From Acidobacteriota bacterium (lineage in GTDB: Bacteria; Acidobacteriota; Vicinamibacteria; Vicinamibacterales; UBA2999), in the NCBI GenBank assembly GCA_963169195.1, contig CAUJDN010000030.1, positions 140,943-204,942 on the forward strand: a stretch of 64,000 nucleotides of DNA, written 5' to 3'. The notes under the pieces are model-generated. The model saw only the letters and a program-made list of their open reading frames with translations, searched no databases and was not told where the DNA came from. Position 1 is the stretch's first letter; every line of letters starts with the position of its first letter. Positions 1 through 8,951 of the stretch are shown in pieces. Both the position numbers and the translations under genes were made by a program.

Positions 1-2
1 AG

Positions 3-1208
3 AGCAACATCCTGGACGTGTGGTTCGACTCCGGGTCCAGCCACGAGGCCGTGCTGCCCTTCCGCGAGCACCACCGCTGGCCCGCCGACCTCTACCTGGA
101 GGGGAGCGACCAGCACCGCGGCTGGTTCCACAGCTCGCTGCTCGTCGGAATCGGCACGCGCGGCCGCGCGCCGTTCGACCAGGTGCTGACGCACGGCTTC
201 GTGGTGGACGAGCAGGGCCGCAAGATGTCCAAGTCGCTCGGCAACTCGGTCGCGCCGCAGGACGTCATCAAGCAGAGCGGCGCGGAGATCCTCCGCCTGT
301 GGGTCTCGATGGTGGACTACCGCGAGGACATCCGCCTCGGCAAGGAGATCCTGGCGCGGACGGTGGAGGCCTACCGCAAGATCCGCAATGTGATCCGCGT
401 GCTGGTCGCGAACCTGTACGATTTCGACCCGGTGGCCGGCGCGGTCCCCCACGAGCGGATGCTCGAGATCGACCGCTGGGCCCTGGCGAAGTACGCCGAG
501 TGCGCGGACCGGATCGTCAGGGCCTACGACGACTACGACTACCCCGCGATCTTCCAGGCCGCCAGCACGTTCATCACGGTGGACATGAGCGCGTTCTACG
601 TGGACGTCACGAAGGACCGGATGTACACCTTCGGGGCGAACTCCGAGGCGCGGAGGTCCGGGCAGACGGCGATGTTCACCATCGTGGACGGCCTGGCGCG
701 GCTCCTGGCGCCCATCCTCTCGGTGACGATGGACGAGCTGTGGCGCGCGCTGCCGGGCGGACGGGCGCCGTCGGTCCACATGGCCCTGTTCCCGATGGGA
801 GACGAGACGGCGCGCCTGAGGTCCCCCGCGCTCCTGGATCGGTTCGCCACGCTCGGCGCCGTGCGCGACGAGGTGAACCTCGCGCTCGAGCAGAAGCGGC
901 AGGAGCAGGTGATCAAGGCCAACCTCTCCGCACAGGTGCGGCTCGAGACCGGCGGAGAGGAGGCGCGCCTGCTGGCGGACTGCCGCGACTTCCTGCCGAC
1001 GCTCTTCGGCGTCTCGCACGTGGAGCTGGTGACGCGTTCCGGGAGCGGCCCGGACGGCGGCCAGCCCAGGCGCATCACCGTCACGCGGGCGGATGGCGTC
1101 AGGTGCGAGCGCTGCTGGCGGTTCGTGCCCGCCGTGAGCGACGAGCCCGCCACCAGGGGACTCTGCGCGCGCTGCGTCGAGGCGCTGGCACTGGTGGCCG
1201 GACATTGA
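3..1208 (+). CDS. ileS: Isoleucyl-tRNA synthetase, C-terminal part (5' end outside window)
   Basis: WFDSGSSHEAVL, DLYLEGSDQHRGWFHSSL, KMSKSLGN motif; C-terminal CERCWRFVP...CARC zinc motif; open at left edge. Confidence 0.97.
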   Translation, partial: SNILDVWFDSGSSHEAVLPFREHHRWPADLYLEGSDQHRGWFHSSLLVGIGTRGRAPFDQVLTHGFVVDEQGRKMSKSLGNSVAPQDVIKQSGAEILRLWVSMVDYREDIRLGKEILARTVEAYRKIRNVIRVLVANLYDFDPVAGAVPHERMLEIDRWALAKYAECADRIVRAYDDYDYPAIFQAASTFITVDMSAFYVDVTKDRMYTFGANSEARRSGQTAMFTIVDGLARLLAPILSVTMDELWRALPGGRAPSVHMALFPMGDETARLRSPALLDRFATLGAVRDEVNLALEQKRQEQVIKANLSAQVRLETGGEEARLLADCRDFLPTLFGVSHVELVTRSGSGPDGGQPRRITVTRADGVRCERCWRFVPAVSDEPATRGLCARCVEALALVAGH

Positions 1209-1210
1209 GC

Positions 1211-1705
1211 ATGCTCCGCGAGCGGCGGCTCGAGATCGGCATCGTGCTGGTGGTGATCGTGCTCGACCAGATCGCGAAGGCGCTGGTCCGCAATACCCTG
1301 GCGCTGCACGAGAGCATCGACGTCATCCCGAACCTGCTGAACCTGACGCGGGTCCACAACACGGGCGCGGCGTTCGGGATGCTGAACAGCGTGGACTTCG
1401 CGTTCAAGGCCGTCGTGATGTCGATGGTGGCGCTCGCGGCCCTGGGCGGGGTGGCCTGGTATGCCTTCAGCGTGCCCCTCTCGGACCGCCTGGCACGCGT
1501 CGGCATCGCGGGCGTCGCCGGCGGGGCCGTCGGCAACCTCATCGACCGGGCGACCGCCGGCTACGTGCTCGATTTCGTGGACGCGTACTGGCGCGGGTGG
1601 CACTTCTGGGCGTTCAACGTGGCGGATGCCGCCATCACTCTTGGCGTCTGCTGCATGATTCTCGATATTCTGGGGCTGGGCCGCCGTGCATCCAATCCTG
1701 CTTAG
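1211..1705 (+). CDS. lspA: Lipoprotein signal peptidase (signal peptidase II)
   Basis: LDQIAKALV, NTGAAFGML, GNLIDR, DFVDAYW...FNVADAAI motifs. Confidence 0.96.
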   Translation: MLRERRLEIGIVLVVIVLDQIAKALVRNTLALHESIDVIPNLLNLTRVHNTGAAFGMLNSVDFAFKAVVMSMVALAALGGVAWYAFSVPLSDRLARVGIAGVAGGAVGNLIDRATAGYVLDFVDAYWRGWHFWAFNVADAAITLGVCCMILDILGLGRRASNPA

Positions 1706-2507
1706 TCTCGGGCCGATCACCATCTACTCGTACGGCGTCCTGCTCGCTGCCGCCTACCTGATCGGCCTCGGCATGGCCGTCCGCAGGGCGCGCGCCGCCG
1801 GGCTGGACGGCAATCGCGTGCTCGACCTGGGCATCTGGGTCATCATCGCCGCCCTCGTCGGCGCCAAGGCCCTGCTCTTCGTCGTCGACTTCGAGCACTT
1901 CACCGGCAGCTGGGAGGCGTTCACGACGCTCCTCCGCTCGGGCGGCGTGTTCTACGGCGGGCTGATCGCCGCCGTCGTCGTCTGCATCCACCAGCTCCGC
2001 AAGCACAGGCTGCCGCTCTGGCAGTCGGGGGACCTCTTCGCGCCGGGCATCGCCCTCGGCTACATGGTGGGCCGCCTGGGCTGCCTGATGGCGGGCTGCT
2101 GCTACGGCCGGCCGACCGAGGTCGCCTGGGCCATCACGTTCACCGATCCGGCGGCCAGCCTGAACGTGGGCACTCCGCTCAACGTGCCCCTGCACCCGAC
2201 GCAGGCCTACGAGTCCATCGCCGGGCTGGTGATCCTCGTGGCGCTGCTCGTCCTCGAGAGGCGCGGCCGCGCGTTCCCGGGGCGGACCTTCTGGGTGTTC
2301 GTCCTCCTCTACTCCGTCTCGCGCTTCGTCATCGAGTTCTACCGCGGCGACGACCGCGGCTTCGTCTTCGATGTGGTGTCCACCTCCCAGGCGATCTCCC
2401 TGGTGCTCGCGCCGGTCAGCCTGTTCATGCTGTGGTACCTGCGCCGTCCCGAGCAGCCGCCCGCCGCGGACGTGCCGCGGGGGCCGCGGAAGCCGCGGTT
2501 CGCGTGA
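1686..2507 (+). CDS. lgt: Prolipoprotein diacylglyceryl transferase
   Basis: MHPILLSLGPITIYSYG, GRLGCLMAGCCYG, HPTQAYES, FxIEFYRGDDRG; GTG start overlapping lspA. Confidence 0.96.
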   Translation: MHPILLSLGPITIYSYGVLLAAAYLIGLGMAVRRARAAGLDGNRVLDLGIWVIIAALVGAKALLFVVDFEHFTGSWEAFTTLLRSGGVFYGGLIAAVVVCIHQLRKHRLPLWQSGDLFAPGIALGYMVGRLGCLMAGCCYGRPTEVAWAITFTDPAASLNVGTPLNVPLHPTQAYESIAGLVILVALLVLERRGRAFPGRTFWVFVLLYSVSRFVIEFYRGDDRGFVFDVVSTSQAISLVLAPVSLFMLWYLRRPEQPPAADVPRGPRKPRFA

Positions 2508-2561
2508 GGCACGGGGGTTCGAGGTACCCGGATTCAACGCCGGTCGCCCCATCCTGATCCG

Positions 2562-3563
2562 ATGACGAGTCACGTGTTCACCGTGCCGGCCGAGGCAGAA
2601 GGCGAGCGGCTCGACCGCTATCTCGCTGGCGAGATTCCGCAGCGCTCCCGGTCGCAGATCCAGCGACTGATCGACGAAGGGCACGTCCGCGTGCCGCGGG
2701 TGAAGGTGACCAGGGCCAACGTCCAGCTGCGCGACGGTGACATCATCGAGGTGCGGCTGCCCGACGCGGCTCCCGCCGCGCCCGTCGCGGAGGACATCCC
2801 GCTCGACATCCTGCACGACGATGAGGATGTGGTCGTGGTGAACAAGCCGGCGGGGATGGTGGTGCACCCGGCGGCGGGCAATCCACGGGGCACGCTGGTC
2901 AACGCCCTGCTCCACCACGTCAAGGACCTCAGTGGCATCGGAGGCCAGCGGCGCCCGGGCATCGTGCACCGGCTGGACAAGGGCACGAGCGGCGTGATGG
3001 TGGTGGCCAAGCACGACAGGGCCCACCAGGAGCTGTCGCGTCAGTTCCACGACCGCGAGGTCGAGAAGGAGTACGTCGCCCTCGTGTGGGGCCTGGTGCA
3101 GCAGCGAAAGCGGATTGACGCCTCCATCGGGCGCGATCCGAAGCACCGGCAGAAGATGTCGACGCGGGCCACGCGCGCCCGCGACGCCGTGACCAGGGTG
3201 ACCTGGGCGCGGGACCTGAAGGGTCTGACCCTGCTGCGCGTGGCGATTGCCACGGGGCGTACGCACCAGATCCGCGTGCACCTGAGCGCCATCGGCCACC
3301 CCATCGTGGGCGACGCGCTCTACGGCGGCGTGCACCGGAGGGTGCCGGGACCCTTCCGCGCGGTGCAGCGGCTGTCGCGCCCATTCCTGCACGCCGAGCG
3401 CCTGGCGTTCACGCACCCGCGCACGGGCGAGCGCCTGACGTTCGTCGCGCCCCTCCCCGCGGATCTGGAAGCGGTGCTGCGAGACGTCACGCCCGCCGGG
3501 ATGCAGGCGAGCGTGTTTGGGGAGGCACCGGATGAGCCGGAAGCCGACGGTCACGCGCGTTAG
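2562..3563 (+). CDS. rluD: RluD/RluA-family 23S rRNA pseudouridine synthase with S4 domain
   Basis: S4-like N-terminus, VVNKPAGMVVHPAAGN, GIVHRLDKGTSGVMVVAK, GRTHQIRVHLSAIGHPIVGD. Confidence 0.94.
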   Translation: MTSHVFTVPAEAEGERLDRYLAGEIPQRSRSQIQRLIDEGHVRVPRVKVTRANVQLRDGDIIEVRLPDAAPAAPVAEDIPLDILHDDEDVVVVNKPAGMVVHPAAGNPRGTLVNALLHHVKDLSGIGGQRRPGIVHRLDKGTSGVMVVAKHDRAHQELSRQFHDREVEKEYVALVWGLVQQRKRIDASIGRDPKHRQKMSTRATRARDAVTRVTWARDLKGLTLLRVAIATGRTHQIRVHLSAIGHPIVGDALYGGVHRRVPGPFRAVQRLSRPFLHAERLAFTHPRTGERLTFVAPLPADLEAVLRDVTPAGMQASVFGEAPDEPEADGHAR

Positions 3564-4074
3564 CCGGCGCACGATCTACCAGGGGCGGATCTTCCGCGTC
3601 GAGGTGGACCGGGTGACGCTGCCGACCGGCCACACGCTGGACATGGAGGTGATCCGGCATCCCGGGTCGGTGGTGCTGCTGCCGCAGCCCACTCCCGCGC
3701 AGATCATCCTCGTCCGCCAGTATCGCTACACCCTCGACCGCGACATCTGGGAGCTGCCGGCCGGCAGCCTCAAGCCCGGGGAGGACCCCGACGCCGCGGC
3801 CGCGCGGGAGTGCGAGGAGGAGATCGGCCTGGCACCGGGCCGCGTGGAACGCCTGCAGGGCTTCCATCCCACGCCGGGGTTCTGCGACGAGCTGATGATC
3901 TACTACCGGTGCACGGAGCTCGGGCCGCCGGCCCCCGGATCCGCCGCGCGGCAGGACGAGGACGAGGACATCGAGCCGCGCACGTTCACGCTGGCCGAGG
4001 CGCGGGCGCTGGTCGCTTCGGGTGAAATCGTGGACCTGAAGACGGTGGCGGGACTGGCGCTCATCGAGGCGTGA
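3532..4074 (+). CDS. NUDIX hydrolase (ADP-ribose pyrophosphatase-like)
   Basis: NUDIX box [25 protein letters not shown] 3532 preceded by GGAGG. Confidence 0.9.
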   Translation: MSRKPTVTRVSRRTIYQGRIFRVEVDRVTLPTGHTLDMEVIRHPGSVVLLPQPTPAQIILVRQYRYTLDRDIWELPAGSLKPGEDPDAAAARECEEEIGLAPGRVERLQGFHPTPGFCDELMIYYRCTELGPPAPGSAARQDEDEDIEPRTFTLAEARALVASGEIVDLKTVAGLALIEA

Positions 4075-4110
4075 CGCCAGCGCCGAACGAGCCCGTGATC
4101 CCGCGGGCCC

Positions 4111-6552
4111 TCACTGCAGGCCGGCGTGGGCGCGGCGTCCGTGGGCGGCCCTGGCCTTCGCGGCCGCGCCGCGGGTGGCCGGGAGCAGCGCCAGCAGCAG
4201 CACCTCGTCGATGGTGCTGGCCAGGTGGATGGTGAGCCCGCGTCGGAGTTCCTCGTTCAGATCCTCCTTCACGTTCTTCTCGTTCATCTTGGGCAGAATC
4301 ACTTCCTTGATTCCGGCCCGCCTGGCCGCCAGCACCTTCTCCTTGATGCCGCCCACGGGCAGCACCTTGCCCGAGAGCGTGATCTCACCGGTCATCGCCA
4401 CATCGCTCCGCACCGGGCGGCGCGAGAGCGCCGACACGAGCGAGGTGACCATGGTGACCCCGGCCGACGGCCCGTCCTTGGGAATCGCCCCCGAGGGGAC
4501 GTGCAGGTGAATCTCCGACGACTTGAAGAACTCGGGGTCGATGTTCCACTCCGTCGCATGCGCGCGCACCCACGAGAGCGCGGCACGCGCCGACTCCTTC
4601 ATCACATCGCCGAGCTGGCCGGTGAGCGTGAGCGACCCCCCGCCCGCCATGCGCGACGTCTCCACGAAGAGCACCTCGCCGCCGACGGGCGTCCAGGCCA
4701 TGCCGGTGGCCACCCCGGGCTGCCGGGTCCGAAGCTCCACCTCCTCGTCCAGGAACCGGGGCGCGCCGAGCAGCGCGTGCACGAGGTCCGCGGTCACGCG
4801 GATTCTCGACTCGTCACCCTCGGCACGCCGGCGCGCAATCTTCCGGCAGATGGCCCCGATTTCCCGCTCCAGGTTCCGCACGCCGGCCTCGCGGGTGTAC
4901 CCGCGGATGACGGCGCGCAGCCCCTGGTCGGAGAAGGCCACCTGCTTCGGGGTGAGGCCGTGGTTCTGGATCTGCTTGGCCACGAGGTGGTCGCGCGCGA
5001 TGGCGAGCTTCTCCTCTTCCGTGTAGCCGGCGAGTTCCAGCACCTCCATGCGGTCCCGGAGCGGCCCGGGAATCGTGTCGAGCACGTTGGCCGTCGTGAT
5101 GAAGAGCACCTCGGAGAGATCGAACGGCACGTCGAGATAGTGGTCGCGGAACGTGTGGTTCTGCTCGGGATCGAGCACCTCGAGGAGGGCGGACGAAGGG
5201 TCGCCCCGAAAATCGGCGCCCAGCTTGTCGATCTCGTCGAGGATGAACACCGGGTTCTTCGATTCCGCGCGGCGCAGGCCCTGGATGATCTGCCCGGGCA
5301 GCGCGCCGATGTACGTGCGCCGATGGCCGCGAATCTCCGCCTCGTCCCGGACACCGCCGAGCGAGATGCGGACGAACTTGCGCCCGAGCGCCGAGGCGAT
5401 GGAGCGCGCCAGCGACGTCTTGCCCACCCCCGGCGGGCCGACGAAGCACAGGATCGGTCCCTTGAGCGCCGGGTTCAGCTTGCGGACGGCGAGGTACTCC
5501 AGGATGCGATCCTTGAGCTTGTCCAGCCCCGAGTGCTCGTCGTCGAGGATCGCCTTCGTGCGCTCGAGGTCGATGACCTCCTCGGTGCGCGTGGACCACG
5601 GCAGGGCCACGATCCAGTCGAGATAGGTGCGCGCGACCGTGAACTCGGCGGCCGCCGGCGGCATCCTCGACAGCCGGTCCAGCTCGCGCAGCGCCTCCTT
5701 CTTCACCACCTCGGGCAGGCCCGCCGCCTCTATCTTCTCGCGGAGCTCGTCGATCTCCCGCGTCTGGTCGTCGCCCTCGCCCAGCTCCTTCTGGATGGCC
5801 TTCAGCTGCTCCCGCAGGAAGTAGTCACGCTGGTTCTTGCCCACCTCCGACTGCACCTGCGACTGGATCTTCGATCCGAGCTCCAGGACCTCCAGCTCCT
5901 TGATGAGCAGGCGGTTGAGCAGGTCGAGGCGCGCGCGCACGTCCAGCGTGGCCAGCACCTCCTGCTTGGTCTCGGTGCCGATGGTGCTCAGGCTCGACGC
6001 GATGAAGTCGGCCAGGCGCCCGGCCTCGGTGATGTTGATGGCGAGCGTCTGCAGGTCGTCCGACATGAGCGGCGACAGCGACACGATCTGCTGGAAATTG
6101 GTCTTGATGTTCCGCTGGAGCGCGTCGATCTCCAGCTTGTCCTTGTCAGCCAGGACCTCGGGCAGCTCGGTGACCCTGGCGCGCAGGTAGGGCCGCGCCG
6201 CGGTCATCTCGTCCAGCCGGACACGCGCCAGACCCTGCACGATGATGCGCAGGCTGCCGTCGGGCAGCTTGAACATCTTGTGAATGTGGCTCGCCGTGCC
6301 GACCGGATGGAGGTCCGCCTGCTGCGGATCGTCTTCCGCGGCCTCCTTCTGCGCGAAGACGGCGATCATCTTCCCGCCGGCCACGGCCTCGTCGATGAGC
6401 CGGACCGAGCTCTCGCGCGCCACGGCCAGGGGCATGAAGGCCTGGGGAAACAGCACCGTGTCGCGGAGCGGCAGCACCGCAATCTCGGCCGGTACCGGCG
6501 CCGACAGGCGGGCTTGCTCTTCGGACACGACAGGTTCGATGTGATCGCTCAT
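4111..6552 (-). CDS. lon: ATP-dependent protease La
   Basis: Walker [29 protein letters not shown], catalytic PKDGPSAG; full-length ORF. Confidence 0.98.
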   Translation of the reverse strand: MSDHIEPVVSEEQARLSAPVPAEIAVLPLRDTVLFPQAFMPLAVARESSVRLIDEAVAGGKMIAVFAQKEAAEDDPQQADLHPVGTASHIHKMFKLPDGSLRIIVQGLARVRLDEMTAARPYLRARVTELPEVLADKDKLEIDALQRNIKTNFQQIVSLSPLMSDDLQTLAINITEAGRLADFIASSLSTIGTETKQEVLATLDVRARLDLLNRLLIKELEVLELGSKIQSQVQSEVGKNQRDYFLREQLKAIQKELGEGDDQTREIDELREKIEAAGLPEVVKKEALRELDRLSRMPPAAAEFTVARTYLDWIVALPWSTRTEEVIDLERTKAILDDEHSGLDKLKDRILEYLAVRKLNPALKGPILCFVGPPGVGKTSLARSIASALGRKFVRISLGGVRDEAEIRGHRRTYIGALPGQIIQGLRRAESKNPVFILDEIDKLGADFRGDPSSALLEVLDPEQNHTFRDHYLDVPFDLSEVLFITTANVLDTIPGPLRDRMEVLELAGYTEEEKLAIARDHLVAKQIQNHGLTPKQVAFSDQGLRAVIRGYTREAGVRNLEREIGAICRKIARRRAEGDESRIRVTADLVHALLGAPRFLDEEVELRTRQPGVATGMAWTPVGGEVLFVETSRMAGGGSLTLTGQLGDVMKESARAALSWVRAHATEWNIDPEFFKSSEIHLHVPSGAIPKDGPSAGVTMVTSLVSALSRRPVRSDVAMTGEITLSGKVLPVGGIKEKVLAARRAGIKEVILPKMNEKNVKEDLNEELRRGLTIHLASTIDEVLLLALLPATRGAAAKARAAHGRRAHAGLQ

Positions 6553-6669
6553 GCGACCCCCCGCGAAGACTCTAGGCGATGACGTTGGAACGGCAAGCCC
6601 GGTTCGGGCCGGTGAGGGGCGCAGGCCCCGCCACCGGCGGAGCCTGCTGTTCGGGAAGGACGCCGGGTG

Positions 6670-7131
6670 TTACCCCTGGAACTCGTAGAAGAGGCTGGAT
6701 GCGCCTCGGCGCTGGGCCAGGCGCTCGCGCTTCTGCGCCATCTCCCGCGCCTCCTCGCAGTCCTTGCAGCGGACCGCGAACGGCAGCGCGCGCAGCCGCT
6801 GCTCGGCAATCTCGTCGCCACACTCGAAGCAGTGACCGTAGGTCCCTTCCTCGAGACGCGAGAGCGCCTCGTTGATCTTGTTCAGCGTCTCCGCCTTCAT
6901 CTGGATGAGGGCGAACTCGATGTCCTCCTGGATATCGACCTCGCTGGTCTCGCCCTGATCCATCACCTCGTGCGGCTTCTCGGACCCCTCGGCCCGCACG
7001 CCGCGGATCCGCCCCTGGACCTCGCTCAGAATGTCGCGACGGCGATCCTCGAGGATCGTCCGCAGTTCGTCGTACCGCGCTCCCCGTGATGCTGCTGCGA
7101 CAGCCGCGCCGCGCTTCGTAACCTTGGCCAT
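6670..7131 (-). CDS. DksA/TraR-family C4 zinc-finger protein
   Basis: GHCFECGDEIAEQRLRALPFAVRCKDCEE zinc finger; start MAKVTKRG. Confidence 0.88.
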   Translation of the reverse strand: MAKVTKRGAAVAAASRGARYDELRTILEDRRRDILSEVQGRIRGVRAEGSEKPHEVMDQGETSEVDIQEDIEFALIQMKAETLNKINEALSRLEEGTYGHCFECGDEIAEQRLRALPFAVRCKDCEEAREMAQKRERLAQRRGASSLFYEFQG

Positions 7132-7639
7132 GACAGCCACTCCTTCCTCTCCCCCCCACCAGCCGTTCTTCTGGGAGGCGTATGATGCCCGCCCTCCTTG
7201 CAAAGGCGGTGCCTATGAACCCGGCCAGAACCCCTGGGCCGGAAACGGTCGGTTGTCCTGCAGGCGGTCGTTCGGGAGTATGAAGTTGTGGGGTGGTCCG
7301 GCCACCCGACTGGGTGCACCAACCGCGAGACCCCGCCCTCTCGACCTACTGCAAACCACTCATTTTCAAAGAGTTAACTGACCACTTCCAGATGGCACGT
7401 GTTCCGTCGAACACCGTTCACTGCCTATTAGACGCCGGAGTGGCCAATCGGGTTCTTGGACATATGTCCGCCCCCACATGTCCTTTCGTGGGGACACCAA
7501 TAAACCGCGAAACGGTAGCACGAATCCCGCAGTGTGGCAAGTCGTCCACATGGTGTCTCTCCGGCGCCGGTTGCCGGATTCCAGTCAGCGGCTCGCCGGC
7601 AGCAGGAAAACGCGCGCCGCTCGCTGTAATCTCTACATA

Positions 7640-8275
7640 GTGACCTGCCCCCTCTGCTCGCGACGACCGGCCAAGCGTGCCTGCCCGGCGCTCGGCCGGC
7701 CCATCTGTCCCACGTGCTGCGCCACGAAGCGGCTGGTCGAGATCCGATGCCCGGCCGACTGTCCTCACCTGACGAGCGCGCAGAAGCACCCGGCGGCCGT
7801 CGTGCGGCGCCAGCAAGAACGGGATCTCACGACGCTCATCGCGTCGATGGGGCGCCGGCTCACCGAGCCACAGCTCCAGATCTGCTTTCTGCTGTCCAGC
7901 CTCATCGTCCGACACCGGCCCGACGGGCCGGTCACCCTGGCCGACGACGACGTCGCCGACGCCACCAGTGCCATGGCAGGCACCCTCGAGGCGGCGCGCA
8001 GCGGAATCATCGCGGAGATCGCGGGCGCGTCGCCGGTCAGCGAGGGCCTGAGGCGCGAGCTGGATGCGCTGCTGGCCGAAGTTGGCAAGGGCGCAGGTGC
8101 CCGGTTCGCGGGCGACGCCGCGGAGGTGCTGCGCGGCATCGAGCGTGGCGCCCGGCACGAGGCGCCCGGCATTGACGAAGGCCCGGACGGCTACCTGGCA
8201 CTGCTGCGGCGGGTGCTGCCGCCGCCGGCGGCGGAGGAGCCCGCAGCCGAGGCGTCGCCCATCATTCTCCCGTAG
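7640..8275 (+). CDS. Conserved hypothetical protein with Cys-rich N-terminus
   Basis: GTG start; CPLCSRRPAKRACPALGRPICPTCC...RCPADCPHL. Confidence 0.7.
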   Translation: MTCPLCSRRPAKRACPALGRPICPTCCATKRLVEIRCPADCPHLTSAQKHPAAVVRRQQERDLTTLIASMGRRLTEPQLQICFLLSSLIVRHRPDGPVTLADDDVADATSAMAGTLEAARSGIIAEIAGASPVSEGLRRELDALLAEVGKGAGARFAGDAAEVLRGIERGARHEAPGIDEGPDGYLALLRRVLPPPAAEEPAAEASPIILP

Positions 8276-8289
8276 TCCCGAACGGCGCT

Positions 8290-8319
8290 TTGCCTTGATC
8301 CGCGGGTCTGCACTATGAT
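8290..8319 (+). promoter_or_regulatory. Putative sigma70-type promoter of rpmB
   Basis: TTGCCT - 18 nt - TATGAT upstream of rpmB. Confidence 0.4.
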
Positions 8320-8346
8320 TGGAGTTTGTCCCAGGAGTCGTGAACG

Positions 8347-8538
8347 ATGGCTATGCGCTGTGAAATCTGCGGGAAGGGGCCGGTGGTCGGCCGCCGCGTG
8401 TCCCACGCCCACAACGTCCGTCCCCGGCGGTTCGAACCCAACCTGCAGAGCGTCCGGGCCGTGGTGAACGGCGCGGCGAAGCGGGTGCGCGTCTGCACGC
8501 GCTGCATCCGGTCGCGCAAGATCGTCAAGGCCGCCTAG
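8347..8538 (+). CDS. rpmB: 50S ribosomal protein L28 (C+ zinc-binding form)
   Basis: MRCEICGKGPVVG.RVSHAHN..RRFEPNLQ, CTRCIRS. Confidence 0.96.
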   Translation: MAMRCEICGKGPVVGRRVSHAHNVRPRRFEPNLQSVRAVVNGAAKRVRVCTRCIRSRKIVKAA

Positions 8539-8540
8539 CC

Positions 8541-8921
8541 ATGCGCGAGGTCGTCAGCTCGCCGGGTGCGCCGGCGGCCATCGGCCCGTACTCCGCTGGC
8601 GTCCGGGCCGGGGCGCTGCTCTTCCTGTCGGGATCGATTCCGCTCGACCCGGCGACCGGGCAGATCGTGCCGGGGGACATTTCAGCCCAGGCGACGCGCG
8701 TGATGGAGAACATCAAGGCGCTGCTCGCCGCGGCGGGTGCGGACTTCCGTCACGTCGTCAAGACGACGGTGTTCCTGGCCGACATGAACGAGTTCGCCGC
8801 GATGAACGAGGTCTACGCGACGTACTTCGCAGCCCCGTTTCCCGCCCGATCCACGGTCCAGGTCGCGCGCCTGCCGCGCGACGTGCGCCTCGAGATCGAA
8901 GTCGTCGCCGTCCTGGACTAG
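8541..8921 (+). CDS. ridA: RidA/YjgF-family enamine/imine deaminase
   Basis: AIGPYSAGVRAG, SGSIPLDPATGQIV, PARSTVQVARLPRDVRLEIEVVAVL. Confidence 0.93.
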   Translation: MREVVSSPGAPAAIGPYSAGVRAGALLFLSGSIPLDPATGQIVPGDISAQATRVMENIKALLAAAGADFRHVVKTTVFLADMNEFAAMNEVYATYFAAPFPARSTVQVARLPRDVRLEIEVVAVLD

Positions 8922-8951
8922 GAAGCAACCCCGAGGGCAGGAGGGACGCGC

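Noticed and set aside
4126-6582. 818-aa plus-strand ORF antisense to lon
   Set aside because: Shadow ORF from high GC third positions; low-complexity Arg/His/Gly translation, while the minus strand encodes an unmistakable Lon.
7270-7345. Possible tRNA-like segment (ggtggtccggccacccgactgggtgcacc)
   Set aside because: Could not build acceptor, D, anticodon and T arms with a TTCGA loop.
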